Assembly: GCA_038503065.1 (NCBI GenBank)
Contig: JBCAMK010000003.1
Coordinates: 2,542,001-2,606,000, forward strand
Length of the DNA stretch: 64,000 nucleotides
Direction of reading: 5' to 3'
Source of the DNA: Paragyromitra xinjiangensis
Taxonomy: Eukaryota; Ascomycota; Pezizomycetes; Pezizales; Discinaceae
Positions 23,791-35,946 of this stretch are shown piece after piece; position 1 is the first letter of the stretch; the number at the start of each line of letters is the position of its first letter. Below the pieces are notes generated by a model, which was given only the letters and a program-made list of their open reading frames with translations, was not told where the DNA came from and searched no databases. Made by a program: the position numbers and the translations under genes.

Positions 23791-25371
23791 ATGTCGTCAT
23801 TCATAGCTCTCCCTAACGAGCTCATCCTCCTTGCTGCACGCGAGCTTGGCCACAGAGATCTCTCCCGTCTCCTCCGCACCAATCGCCATCTCGCCAATCT
23901 CCTGACACCTGCTTTACACGATCTCGCAGTCTTGGATTGGTACTGCGTATGCGCATTCTTCTGTGCCTCTGCAACCGCAAACGAAGCTCTCATTCGAGCT
24001 CTGCTTACGAAAGGGGACCATATGGTGATTAAGAATCGGGCCGGTGCCGTCCTGTACAAATGCCCAGGCAAATGCACCGACGAAGCAATCGAGGCGGTGC
24101 TTGCAGAGGGCCCAAACATCATTATTGATACTCGTCATCGCGAGGAATCGGGACTCCACCTGGCTTGCCGAAGAGGCAATAATCAGCTCCTCAAGCTTTT
24201 TCTTGAGTGTGGTGCAGATCCGACGGTCAGGGATGGCTTGGGACGAACACCTTTGCACATTGTGAAAAGCAAGGCAGCAACCAGGTTGTTGATCGAGTAC
24301 GGTGCTGACCCTGTCGCTACTGAAGCTCTGTTGCAATCATGGGTCACACCTTTGGAGAACGCGATACAGCTTGGAAAACGAGACATCGTCAAGGCAATGC
24401 TGGAGTTCGTCAGCGTTGACTTCCGCCGCCAAAACGGGAAAACACCGCTCCACATGGCTGCGCAGTACAACGATGCGGTTCTTGCCAGGAAGCTTCTGGA
24501 TAAGGGTGCCGATATCGCTGCTCAGGATGATCGCAAAGACACGGCACTTCATCTGGCTGTCCTCCACGAGAACGCGGAGCTCATGAAACTACTCCTCGAG
24601 AGGGGTGCTGACCCAGTCGCTATGAACAGGAGTGGTCAGTCTGCTGTGTTTGTTGCTGGTCGCAGACCGTACAAGCCTGTGTATAGACTACTTCTTGAGC
24701 ATACAAACATTGAGTACCGGGCGGAACAGAAAGGGTCCCTTCTTCATCTAGTGATACAGCCGATAAACATCCCCCAACCTCCACCGCCTTCCCGGCCCGA
24801 AACCGAAGACGTCGAGTTGATTCGTCGTTTGCTAGAGAAGGGAATCGACATCAATGCCCAGGACGCAAACGGCAAAACCGCCCTAGCTCTCTGCACCCAA
24901 TACGGCTGTGAAGTATTGGTTCACCTCCTCCTTGAGAAGGGTGCCGACCCTAACGTTCGCGACAATGATCAGACCACAGCACTCCATGTCGCAGTACAAC
25001 CCTGGAGTCAAGGCCTTGTCGGGGTGCTGTTGAAGAACGGGGCGGATGTCCACGCTCAGGACGTGGATGGAAGGACGGTCGTGCACCTAGCGGCAATGAA
25101 AGACGCGAGTGCGGCGCTCCGGTTATTCCTGGAACAAGGAGCGGATATCAACATTCGGGACAACAGAGGGCAGACGGCACTGCATCTAGCCGTAATATAT
25201 GGTGGGACGAATGCCTTGAGACTGCTGTTGGCTATGGGTGCCGATATCGAGGTTAGGGATAACCTTGAATGGTCAGTGCCGGAGTCGGTGCTGAAGACGT
25301 GTTCCGAAGTTATTAGTGGAATGCGCTTCAGTATGGACAGGCTCAACTTTGGATATCGAAGAGCAGTATGA
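23791..25371 (+). CDS. F-box / ankyrin-repeat protein, 526 aa
   Basis: Intronless, from an ATG at 23791. Residues about 4-45 form an F-box-like helical motif (ALPNELILLAARELGHRDLSRLL). From about residue 105 onward there are some ten to twelve ankyrin units with the usual GxTPLHxA / LLLExGADP pattern, for example LGRTPLHIVKSK, NGKTPLHMAAQYND, GQTALHLAVIYGG. A proline-rich break (PQPPPPSRPET, about residue 330) separates two blocks. In known systems the F-box binds Skp1 in an SCF ubiquitin ligase and the ankyrin stack selects the substrate; that role is inferred. The last repeat passes into a short non-repeat tail. The frame is intact and GC-richer than the flanks. Such genes expand strongly in ascomycetes. 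Confidence 0.9.
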   Translation: MSSFIALPNELILLAARELGHRDLSRLLRTNRHLANLLTPALHDLAVLDWYCVCAFFCASATANEALIRALLTKGDHMVIKNRAGAVLYKCPGKCTDEAIEAVLAEGPNIIIDTRHREESGLHLACRRGNNQLLKLFLECGADPTVRDGLGRTPLHIVKSKAATRLLIEYGADPVATEALLQSWVTPLENAIQLGKRDIVKAMLEFVSVDFRRQNGKTPLHMAAQYNDAVLARKLLDKGADIAAQDDRKDTALHLAVLHENAELMKLLLERGADPVAMNRSGQSAVFVAGRRPYKPVYRLLLEHTNIEYRAEQKGSLLHLVIQPINIPQPPPPSRPETEDVELIRRLLEKGIDINAQDANGKTALALCTQYGCEVLVHLLLEKGADPNVRDNDQTTALHVAVQPWSQGLVGVLLKNGADVHAQDVDGRTVVHLAAMKDASAALRLFLEQGADINIRDNRGQTALHLAVIYGGTNALRLLLAMGADIEVRDNLEWSVPESVLKTCSEVISGMRFSMDRLNFGYRRAV

Positions 25372-25515
25372 TCCTAGAAAGACCATTGTCTCCTTTTTAT
25401 CTGAATTTTAGAGTCTTAAATACTACAGTTTTCAATTGAAGTAGAGTTATTTATAAGTTAGATACTTTGTAATTCAATTAGAAATGAATAAATTTTGTTT
25501 GCTTTCGTACTATCA

Positions 25516-27261
25516 CTAAGACTCCCCTACAACTAACGGGTTCCAAAACAGCCCCTTTGGGTCAAACCTTTGCTTAATCTGCTTCAGCCTTGGGTACGCA
25601 TCTCCATAGTACATCTCATGGGCCTTTCTTGTCCCAAGCGTAGGATCAATGTATCCCGGATACCCACTAAATATTTCTTCGCCATTCGCTATCGCGGCTA
25701 CCATCCCCTCTACCAACGGAACAAGTCTCTCCATGCATGGTTCCGGTTGAGATGAAGCGGTATGCGCATATAGTTGAAGAACAAACAGACTATCCCGATG
25801 ACCGTAACTAGAGTTTGAATATGGTGATGTGGGTGGTGGGGGACGCGTGATAGCCGAATTGGACCCACCGTAGAGATTGATCACTACAAACCAAGATCCA
25901 GGAAATTCCCCAGTTTCACCGACCAGATAGGTAAATAAAGAAGATATACTATTCTCTGTTAATGGTTTTGCTGCTAGTTGCACAAGTGATTTTGCAAACT
26001 ACTCATAAAAGGACCATCAGCATCCAACACGTCCAGATGCGCAACCAATCAGGCAAAAAGCGGGATACATACGAAAGTGTCATGTCTATTGTACTCCCCG
26101 GGCGTGGTTTGTAGCGATCCGACTTCAGACAATAGCACTAAACTCTCCATCCACCCCATATCATCAATCCTTATGTCGTTCGAAGCTGGAGGGCCGGAAT
26201 AAATCCCATTTAGCTTGAGTATCAATGGCTCAATAATTTTATCAAACTCTTCCCGGGTTCCAAAATGGCTTTTACCAAGGCAAGGCGTCAGACTGCGTTA
26301 TTTCTCTAGAAGACCTTCCAACATAACATGGAAAAGCATACATTCCCCGAACCCTAAACACCCCGCCCGGCCTCAACTCCACACCAATGCCCAATTCCGG
26401 GAGCGGCCCCTGTTCCCCGAACTCTTGCATTGCCAAAAATGCTTTTGTCGATACTCCCACGTCCAGCGAACGGTAGAGGTACGAGAAAACGATATTATTC
26501 TTCGGCGCCGGATACGTCTGTAGCTTGAACTCAGTCACGATCCCAAACGACGGGCCTGCACCACGGAACGCCCAATATAAATCCTGGTTCTCATCCTTGG
26601 ATGCGGTGATAAAAGAGCCATCCGCCAGAACGGCTGAAAGTGATACTATCGAGTCGAGAGCAAGTCCCCACATGCGTGAAGGGTAACCAAAGCCGCCGAA
26701 AAGGGAGTGCCCAGCTATACCAACCCCTGGGCAGGTTCCATGTGGGCATCTACGGAGTGAATATACAAGAACCCAAAATAGGTGATAAATTCTGAAGAAG
26801 ATAAACTCACGCTCTACCACCTTGTCGCCATAACTCGGTTGCCATGTTACCTAGTCTCACGCCTCCCCCAACTGTCGCAATCCCCGTCCTAGCATTCACC
26901 GATACATTGCTAAAGCCGGCCATATCAATGACTAAGCTTCCATCCTTCCCGCCGAGACCGAATGATGCATAGCTATGGCCGCCACAGCGTGCAGCAACCT
27001 TTGTAGAGGTGATTTCGGCACATTTGATCGCGGCTTGGACCTATCAGATGTTGATAACCCTTTTAAACCCCCGGGTACCTGGCTCAGCGGGATATATACC
27101 TGCGCAACGGTCTGCGGAATTGCAATGACTTCTGGTTTATATGGGAGGCGTAGATTGTATGGCGCGGCCTTTTGGGCGAAAGATGAATCTGTGGAGACGA
27201 GAATAGGGACTTTGAGATCTTCAAGGAGCTTAGAAAGTCCCGAGTCCGTACGGTGAGACAT
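25516..27261 (-). CDS. FAD-linked oligosaccharide oxidase, berberine-bridge-like, 501 aa
   Basis: Five exons, 27261-27100, 27040-26811, 26749-26315, 26268-26073 and 25998-25516; introns are 59, 61, 61, 46 and 74-bp class (four introns: 59, 61, 46, 74). All phases agree, giving 501 residues. The FAD-binding (PCMH-type) part contains RCGGHSY with H76 and PHGTCPGVGIAGHS with C137. These match the two residues that hold FAD by a bi-covalent link in glucooligosaccharide oxidases. The C-terminal BBE domain ends YYGDAYPRLKQIKQRFDPKGLFWNP. The reaction is expected to be oxidation of a sugar or similar alcohol with release of H2O2. Unlike secreted relatives, the model has no signal peptide: it begins MSHRTDSGLSKLL. 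An unseen upstream exon is possible. The third intron has a weak GTCTTC donor. Confidence 0.88.
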
Positions 27262-28308
27262 TAAGTGAGATATAACTTTGATTAAGACCAAAAGCTTTAG
27301 GCATGTAGTGATCCGGTTGTGATGCGCCTACCAATTATTTATAGCCTCTCTGATTCAGTCCTACTGGAATCCAATACGGTATTTACCTTCCCCTCTAATC
27401 TCACACAAAGCAGGATTGTTTATGTGTTATACAACACATTCTACAGGCATTAAAATAGCTCAGCATATTTCCGAGTTATGTCTTCCGAATGCTGAAGTGC
27501 TCTGCAGCCGTTAAGGAATCCAGAAGAGGTTTTAGCATGTCTATTTCGTATCTTGGTCTACTCCTCATGCTGCAAGCGTAGATGGGCGATCGCGATTTAT
27601 GACGTTTGAAGGTATTGGGTAGCTAGGTGTCATATCCAAGAGAAACAAGTATCATCTACAGCTAAACTATAATGGGGGGAAAGAGACTCGAAAAAAAAGG
27701 TATCAAGACCCTAGTAATCTCAAGCAGTAGCGATTTCTGATCCCGAAATAGGGGTGGGGTAGAAAAGTGACTATCCGTTTATTACGTGCTAATAAGGGCA
27801 TGCTTGCAATTATTACAGGGCAAAGGAATTCCTCTAGCGAGATGCACTTATGCGCGGATACCAACGTAGTCGACATCTTCGGGATAAGTACTAGAAACAA
27901 AGCTCATGTCCGAGTTCCTTTGGGATATAGCGCCGATGGTATGGAGGTGCTTACGGCTTACGTGCAAACTATCGCAGCAACCTCACTGGTCAATGGCAGC
28001 TGCCAAAAAAATGTCCGTGATCCTAGCCCTTGAAATCCAACCAGATATAAACCTTTAAGTGGTTCGGGAGGGGTTTCTCGGGAAACTTTATAAGCAGGTA
28101 CGAATCTTTGGGGGCAAAGATACCGGGGGCGTTTACTAGGCCATAAGAATTGCTGCAATAACATCCATTAAAGAACGGCTAAGATTGGAGAAGTAATTCT
28201 CAGAAACTTTCTATCGGTACTTGGAACCTCATGAGATCAAAATACCACCATCGTTAGGGCTTATCTATCACAAGAGAAATCTGTAGACTACCCCTCGAAC
28301 ATGCAGAC
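27262..28308. other. Intergenic, no supported gene
   Basis: Promoter side of the flavin oxidase, then mostly unassigned sequence. A minus-strand frame at 28164-27958 has a faint flavoprotein-like GLYLVGFQGLGS segment but no start or partners (see rejected items). Confidence 0.45.
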
Positions 28309-28691
28309 TCATGATGAGCTTTCTCCTTTCTTCTTCTCCCACTCCTCCTCGGTCAGACAATTTTGTGTCCACGCATGAACCTTCGAAATCTCCTCCTTCA
28401 GCGCGGTATTGGCTAGACGGTGCCTCATAAGGGTCGTCTTCCCCTTAAACTCGGGAGACCTTTTTCCCAGCGTCAGTCAGAGCCTCTATACAAATAAAAG
28501 ATGAATAGCTACACTATTATTGCCTCAAACATCTGACCGCATCCACCTTCTCTTTCTATCAGCTCTTCCTAGAGGATTAAGTTGAAAGACCTGGGCGTAC
28601 CGGAAGTATCTTTAAGCTCGACATGCGTCGCCTTCAGTCTCGATACAATTGCAGCTTCCAATGAGGAACTGCTCACGCTTTCAGTTGTCAT
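28309..28691 (-). CDS. BolA-family protein, 94 aa
   Basis: Three exons, 28691-28601, 28555-28513 and 28459-28309, with introns of 45 and 53 bp; all phases fit and yield 94 residues, the normal length. The second exon codes for GGCGQMFEAIIV and the third for SPEFKGKTTLMRHRL, LANTALKEEI, VHAWTQNCLTEEEW, which is the BolA core. The C36 in GGCGQ and the invariant H73 of VHAW are both present. These are the ligands used by BOLA2/Fra2-type members when they share a [2Fe-2S] cluster with a monothiol glutaredoxin. The expected role is cytosolic iron sensing or iron-sulfur trafficking; no clear mitochondrial leader favours the BOLA2/Fra2 branch. Exon 2 is only 43 bp, so automated gene calling may miss it. 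Confidence 0.88.
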
Positions 28692-28956
28692 GAGTACCGA
28701 GAAGATCTAGAGTCGCTTATCGGATATCGCGATGGGGAGGATGAGAGGTGAGGGGGGCTGGCTTGGCAGAGGCGGGGTTGCGATTAATTTTAGTGCGGCT
28801 CAAAATACATAGATTTAGTTAGGGCCAGGGTTGATAAGTCTCGATTCACCTTAACTTCAGTACATATAAAATGCAAAACTTAAGCTAAATCACCACACCC
28901 GAGGTATTCCCCTCACTCAGAATCTCAAAACCTGCCCAGCACAACTACTACCCAAG

Positions 28957-30020
28957 TTACAAAGCAAACTCATTTCCCTCCAAAGTGCGTCTCATAACCA
29001 CCATGGGCGAAATGGAAATATCATCTCTCTTGTGATATTTCTCACATCCTAGTGGGGTATAGGCTTCAAAGTTGATCCCTCCACCATTGCCATCACCATC
29101 AACCCTGACCTCAGCATACACTGGCCCTCCTCCAGGGGCCGTGCTCCCCGTGTAGAAAGCCCTAAAGTTGAGTTTTGCTACGTCTCCAAGTCCCAATGAT
29201 ACCAAATTCGCTGTAGCACTACTGTAGTAATGTCCATAGACAGGTTTTAGGATAATGACGGTCTTTACCACTGGTGAACTGTATGGGGTACTCGGGGTTC
29301 CCGTTATCTCAACAGTAATCGATGGATACACCCCAAAGTCAGAAGCAGTGAAGGTAAGAGTGAAGATGGTGAAAGCAGTTGCGGGGCTGCGAGGAGTGAT
29401 GCTGAAGTCAGGGGGGTTACTGCTCGGATAGCCGATTAGAAGGTTCGTTGTTGTTGAGGTCCCACAAAGCCCTAAATTTTTAGATATGACGAGTTAGGCT
29501 CATGATCTTTAATAGGATAAGGTACGGTGAATAGACCTTTATTGTAGTATTTTGAATCATAGTAAGGACCGCTGTAACTATTATCATAATAGACGGAACA
29601 AGCGACGAAAAGCCAATCACTGGAATCGCATGGATCAGTTTCCCGGACCCGGGAAGAAGGGATTGCGAAAAAATACGAACGTGCCGAACACAAGATCAGT
29701 GCCCTCACCCAGAGGCCCGGAGGGATATTGGGGAAACTATGGAAACTATTAATATATGAGGGGGTAGCTAATGTTTAGTGTTACACATACGGTCAAAGTT
29801 GCAGGCTTCGTCTGGACAGCAGTTGGCGTGCAGCTCGAGGGAGGCACCGAGGTTGAGCATGGAGTCGGCGATGTCCGCGGCCCCCTAAAGACAATATTCA
29901 ATATCGGAGTAGTTAATGAATAAAAGAAAGAGCTAACCCAGGGACAGCCTCCGCAAAGCTAATGCAGAGGACCACAGCGAGGAGCGCTAGCAAAAACGCA
30001 GGCCTTAGAACTACGATCAT
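28957..30020 (-). CDS. Secreted protein of unknown function, 276 aa
   Basis: Five-exon model, 30020-29938, 29884-29791, 29736-29681, 29619-29537 and 29471-28957, with introns of 53, 54, 61 and 65 bp; total length is a multiple of three. An N-terminal signal peptide of about 25 residues (RPAFLLALLAVVLCISFAEA) precedes a Ser/Thr/Pro-rich stretch (TSPTPCSTSVPPSS) likely to be O-glycosylated. The rest is aromatic and glycine-rich with YYDNSYSGPYYDSKYY, a TSTTTNLLIGYPSSNPP region and a C-terminal KYHKRDD. No catalytic motif was recognised. A cell-wall or extracellular role is likely from the leader alone. The second and third junctions are less certain: another frame of exon 2 (NCCPDEACNFD) is open but cannot be joined onward. 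Confidence 0.62.
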
Positions 30021-33000
30021 TTTGGAAAGATTGATCGGTCGTAAGACAAATGGCAAGAGTATATCGCAGACTATCCAGAGAGTAGATGTATCAAGCTAAA
30101 GGTTGACCTTGTAGGGGTTGGGCACTCCTATCCCGAGAGGATTTCACCTAAATTTATAGAACGAAGTTGGCCTGAGAAGTCTAAGCTCTTGAGGTTCTTT
30201 TTACGCAAAGACGTCCCTACGCAATCACGCATGACGCAGAAGAGCGCACTGCTCCTTTCTTCCCTTTTCTTTTTCTTGTCTGGATCGAACTGCAAAACTT
30301 GGTTAACTGTCTATTCTTAGTCTTTGTTGATTCAGTGTCAGTGAATTTTTCCCACTTACGAGAGAATCGACATCGTATCCCTTAGACAACAGATTGCTAC
30401 ACGAGTGAATGAGACGTAGTAATGGCTGCATCTCAAAATAGGAGTTCTGCAAACTGCTGCCTCTGGTGTCTAAGGGTGTGATTCTCCATCTTGCCTAACG
30501 AATTGTACGTAAATTCTCAAGTTAACAATGAATTTAATGTGGTCTCATTAGCCATTCCTCGTCACAGTATAGGCGAGATGCATATCTCGATCCCTATGCC
30601 TTCCTTTAGTTATTTCTCATATCCAGCCACGAGGCATAATCAATAAAACGTAGTAGTCGCACAATTTCAGCGCATTTATCGGGTTCAGGCGGTCAAAATG
30701 GCCATACAAAATTTCCTTTTGTAAGATCTATTGGACTTGCATAAACTTGCAGAATCACATGTCTTTAGCGATTGGGCTCCGTGGAGATTTAGGTAAACGA
30801 TGTCTAGGAACCAAGTCTTAGTGCATAGTTCCTATTGAACCATCTACTAACAGGCCATTCAAGCATTTACGTTGTGCAATCAAGCTTTTACGCCCGCAAC
30901 CCGACGGATCATAAATAGCAACAAAGCAATCTTCCTACCAGGTTCAACCATAATATGATCCGCTTCAGATAGGCAGTCTTCAACGGATTTCTCCGAGGCA
31001 AGAACGTAGTGACGTTTGAATTGGCCAAAAAGCTAAGACATACTTATTCCGGCTATTATTAGCAACAATATCTATTGGTTTGTATTCGATAGCCCAAGCC
31101 ATTGATTCTGTCGTGCGACTTCCGTATTACGCTCCCAGGTGTTCCGTTATCCATCGAAAATTAGTTTATTGGCATCCATGCTCACATCAGATATTCTACA
31201 GAGACGCAAGCTAGGGGGAAAAACTTGTGATGGATTGGGTGGGTGTTTTACGCGTCACCAGAAGATACAAGAGGCGTGTAGGGTCTTGCAACCCGCGGGA
31301 CAAATCTACGCGACAATAGCTACAAGCTAGTTCATTCAGCCAAAATTCTAGAAACCGATCGTGAAGATCGGTAAGTCGACCAATCGATGTCGCCTTATCT
31401 TCGATCTCAGCACTCTCAAGGACAATTATTTTTGGAAGCAGGTTATGACTAACGTTCGCACAGCAGCTGCGCAGGCTGGGCCTGTGCCCCATATATTTTT
31501 TATGGTTTTACAATGCAGAGCTAACCCGGTGCACAAACGTCAATCAATTGCGAGTATGATTCAACAAATAAGAGGAATGGAACGTGAGGAGATGGGAATT
31601 GCATTAAACCCGGTTACACTCAGGGTGTTCTCCAAGGCCAGTTACCGACCACTCAATCATACCCTATGACTCGGCAGATCCACGGCATGCACCCTCTGCA
31701 TTACAGTCACCCCCGGCCTGATGGCGCGCCTGGTCAGTTGGCGGACACGGACCACCTCTCAACTAGCGAGAAGGTTCGATTGGGTAAAACTTATGGTTAT
31801 AGCCGGTCAATAGGAAATCCACCGTAGCAAGAGGGGAGTGACTACAAGTTACTGATATTCTAATTAGTCTAGTATTGACTATGGTTTTCCTAATTACCAC
31901 TTTGCAGACTTCGTTAAGGTGGCTCTATGTGCATTTGCGTGGGTATAATCAGGTCCGCCAACTGACCAGGCACGCCATCAGGCCGGGGGCGACTGTAACC
32001 CCCGTATTTCGGCTCCCCTAACCCGATGAGTGCCTTTTTACACCATTCCGCTACTTTCCTTTTCCATGCTGTATCTTTCTTCTCTACTCAAGCAGATCTA
32101 AATTTACATATATATTGGCACCCGTTGGTCTCTGCGAGTTTTATCGGCGATTACCCTTTTTCTACTTTAATACAGGCATTCCCCATACCTACATGTAATT
32201 GATCGCGGCTACCCTCTCACAGAAACAAGACCACTACGATATTTCCTTCATGACGAGAATGGCCTACTGGGGCTCCAGAAGTTGGCTAAAGAAGCAAGTG
32301 GTTCGGGAAGGGGAGAGGAGAGGAGGTGGAATTTGGATGGCCGGCCTGTTTGCAAAAAAATTAGAGGCCTCGATAAGGATTCTTATTAAAAAAAGAGAAC
32401 ACACAGGAGGAAGATTCACAATGCCTTAATCTCTAGCTTTCATCTGAACCAGCCTCTAATCCTGCCAGTATTTAGTGCCTCGGATGCGGGTCGATATCGA
32501 AGTCTTGAGGAGAACCCCCTATCCCAAATCCCCCCAACCAAGCTTGTCAGCTGCATATCCAACCGAGTGAGACCTCATGATAGTTACCTAACCTACAACC
32601 GATCCAAACTCTTGGGGGGTGGCGGTGGCATTAGTATGAAAACATCAACAATAACTTTTTCATTTTAGGATTCTAGGGCTCGAGTCACAGGATATAGTCT
32701 AGCCGTCTATCAGTACTTCTACTAGAGAATTCTCGAAGTATTACAACATAGCAGCCATCCACATCACTCAAGACTACCACTCTTTCCGTCCCAGAGTATA
32801 TGTAATTCGCATAAGCCCATATCCTTTGGCCCCTCTATGATTTAACCAAGGATACAAAGAACCTCCGCGTATTAGGGGCGCCGAGTCCAAAAGCCGATAT
32901 GCTACACAGAGCGATGTGTACGGGCGGGGAGCCACTAGGAGGCTACTCTCTGAATATAAGAGATATGGCAGGAATTCTCAGTAAGCTTCGGTGCCAGCTA

Positions 33001-33295
33001 TACAGCCTATGGCACCTTTAGGGACAGTGACTAAGTTTAAACAAAACCCGAAATATTGGTATGCATTAACTTAATAGCATAAAAGAGGGCCCCCTTGCCA
33101 CAGACTTAACTAAGTTATCATTAAGCCCACGCTCTAACCCCCAGCTCTAGAAACTTACTAAAAGCACTTCCATTCTAAGCCTTATTCCCCTCCAATGTGG
33201 ATGCCTCATCTACCATTCCGGCGCTAGCTCCTTACCACCACCAGCTCCGAGCGCTAGACCTTAACGTGCATTCCCAAAGTTTCGATTAGCTAGAG
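30021..33295. other. Long gene-poor stretch holding one MITE
   Basis: No supported gene in 3.3 kb. It contains the 298-bp inverted-repeat element at 31701-31998 and TACATGTA at 32190-32197. Short frames on both strands look like chance. Confidence 0.5.
31701..31998. mobile_element. MITE with 46-bp terminal inverted repeats
   Basis: The left end 31701-31746 begins TTACAGTCACCCCCGGCCTG and the right end 31953-31998 is its reverse complement with only about two mismatches over 46 bp. The ends read TA-CAGTC..GACTG-TA, so a TA target duplication is plausible, as for Tc1/mariner/pogo elements. No transposase frame lies inside, so this is a non-autonomous element. Confidence 0.85.
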
Positions 33296-35148
33296 TCACT
33301 CTGCCTCAAGATAAGTGCTGTCCTTATCCATAAGCACAGCTTCCGGAACAGCTTCTCTCCCCTGATCTTCAACCATCACCTTGCCACGATTGATCCGAGG
33401 GGACATCCAAGTTAATCCAGCACTTAATAGGGAAAAATCAGATTGGTTAGCACTACCTAAGTTCTTACCTGAAGCAGACTTCACATCAGACGTTCCGCTA
33501 TCCCTTGATTTTTCTTTTGTAGATGAATTTTTGTAGGGTTTAACTTTCTGCTCAGCCGAAAAGAGAATATCGAAATCTTTAATGTCAAGTGGTTCCGCTT
33601 GGTTCTAGTTCAAGGGTCAAACAATATCAGTATACTGGAATTCAGATACCAAGTAAACTTTCTTTGCTTACATTTAATCCAAGAACTCCCTTGGCCTCAA
33701 TTTCACACTCTAGACATGATCCATCATCAAAAAGGGGATCGAGTTCAGCCGCTAGTATTTGTTTTAAGCTTTCCACTTCTTCGGTAGATTCATACAACTT
33801 CTCCGCGCTGCATGATAGGAGCGGCGGCGAAGGTATTTCAGGGGGTTGATCACCAGTCTCTTTGCTTATTTTCATGGCTGTAGGGAAAGGCCTAAGAGCT
33901 TGTAGCCCCATACTGCTACTCCGACTGTGGTGTCTTGAGCCCGGTGGTGATCGTGGATGGTTGAATGGGGAAAATCTTCCCTGCTTTTCGATATCTTCGA
34001 AAGGGTTCGACGTAGGTCTCAGTAGTTCTTGCGTCCTTGACGGCTTTGATATTTCTTCAAACTTCGGACCGAACGGAAACCCAATGGATCCAGTATCTAG
34101 GATCTTTGATATCGGCAGTTTGAAAGATATGTGGTTGATATGATTCTCATTTCCCTCAGTTCTTTGAGCTCCGCGGTCAGTACCAAAGAGCTGGTTTGCA
34201 TCACGAGCCTTCCGCTCTTGGTCTAGGAAGTTTTCGCTTTCGCTTTGGATAGGTGACTGATCAAATTTAGCAAAGCTTGCTATACCTACTAATCATGCAC
34301 AATTGGGATGAAGTATAATCAAGAAGGAAGGGATCTCTGACATCAGGTTCTTGGTCTATGTCCCCATTATTCATTTCGGCATCCAAAAGCTGAGGCCTAG
34401 AACGATTTTGAGAAAGCGAAGCTACAGAAAGCTCCCCCAAATCACCGCAGCAAGTAGGAGGATCGGCGTCCATCATATAGTCTGGTAGATTTCTGGTAAT
34501 TCCCCGATCAACCGCCTGCAAAGATCTAGTTCCGGGGCCTTCACAGTGTTTCGGAAATGAACCACCCACAACAACAGATAGTAACTTCTCACTTCCGAGT
34601 TGCGGAGTGTCTAATTCTTCAGTTTCTTCGAAGTTGCTTGATACTGCTGGAGCACTCAGCTTGATATCCGGCAATTTGCCATCATTAACACTTCCATGTG
34701 TTCCTTCTTCATATGTATGGCCTTTTCTTAACATGGTGCCGCATTTTTCGGAGGGTTTATCCTCATAATCAAGGATACTAGGGTCAGAGACAATCCTATC
34801 AGAGGGACTTATTTGTGACTATAGGCGAACAGTCAGCATCCTACTCTTGCTCTTTCTAGAGTATCGACATAAACGGGAAGGATGAAAATAAAGAGAGAAA
34901 AGAGACATAACGAAGCGAGGGTCGAATTCAACTCGTAGCAGTAAAGACCAATAGTGTAGTTTGACTTTGGGGCAACTGAAATCTGATAGCCAGACAAGCA
35001 GCAGAAGACAGGAGAAATGAAAGGATTAGGGCATCCTTACCTCGAAATTCGTCCCTAGGACCTTATTTAGATTCTGCTCTTCTACTCCATGGCCACTTTT
35101 GGCACCGTCACCAGTCATTCGACAGTTTATCTCCTCAATATTCCTCAT
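33296..35148 (-). CDS. Disordered hypothetical protein, 501 aa
   Basis: Four-exon model, 35148-35041, 34818-34301, 34242-33672 and 33604-33296, with introns of 222, 58 and 67 bp; the frame is kept to a TAG. The 222-bp first intron is long for this window. The product is rich in Ser, Pro, Glu and Asp, without signal peptide or membrane segment; short motifs include SPPGSRHHSRSSS and RPFPTAM. It looks like an intrinsically disordered regulatory or scaffold protein. No family was recognised. Within the last exon a second GTAAGA..TTAAG intron-like segment could be spliced to give an earlier stop, so the C terminus may vary. Similar in style, not in sequence, to the acidic protein at 16.7-19.8 kb. 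Confidence 0.6.
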
Positions 35149-35946
35149 TCCGCTGCTGAGAACTCCGAGGATAGATAGACGGTAGAACAGGTGGGAGAAA
35201 GGGGGTTTTCGGTTTAAAAAAAGGGGAGACACGTTTATGGATAGACGAAAGGGTAATTAATGCAAGGTGAAGATTAGCGATGATAGATCAAAGTAAGGGC
35301 CTTGATAGAGAAGAGAGACACGGCTACAGTACCCAAGGGATGTGGTGGGTTAGGGTTCATCGAAGACTACTTACCATTCTAGCAGCCTTAGCGGCTTAAT
35401 TGCATGTGAACCATCCAAGTTAAATATTCACGTGAGGTTTATTGCAGTATAGTACACGAGTGATGCCTTATGAAATGAACGCTTCCCCGTTAAATCAATG
35501 ATTAATTTAAACCCCATTAAAGCACCACCACCATCCTATTCTCATTCCTCACTAAGTTCTGACCATTATTCATTATATTAACTCGTTCCCAAAATCAAAG
35601 TACATCATTATGAATGACCCATTATCTTCATAAGTAACCGAAGAAATAAACCCAAATAAACCCAAATAAACCCCGACAAAGAAAACATGCTCCATTATAC
35701 TTCCCCGTACTCTACTTCTCTCTAATCACCATGCTAGCCCTTCTCGCGAATGCACACCGTAAAACCAAACCAGAAAGGTAGGTTCACCCCTCCCTCACAC
35801 CTTAAGTGCTTCCAAAAGGAACATGCTCGGTCGTGAGGCTAAAAGGAGCCGTGCATCCAGAACCAGCAGTAGGGCCACTAAAGATAAGCAACTAATTAGT
35901 CCTGAGAGCCCTAAGGATTCCGATAACTTCATCTGCAGACGGGCAC
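35149..35946. other. Intergenic; short decamer repeat
   Basis: Promoter side of the disordered protein and 3' side of the small secreted protein. Near 35646 the decamer AAATAAACCC occurs about three times in tandem. No supported gene. Confidence 0.5.

Noticed and set aside
27958..28164. Minus-strand frame with a flavoprotein-like GLYLVGFQGLGS segment
   Set aside because: No ATG-supported start, no neighbouring exon and no other motif; the resemblance is too short.
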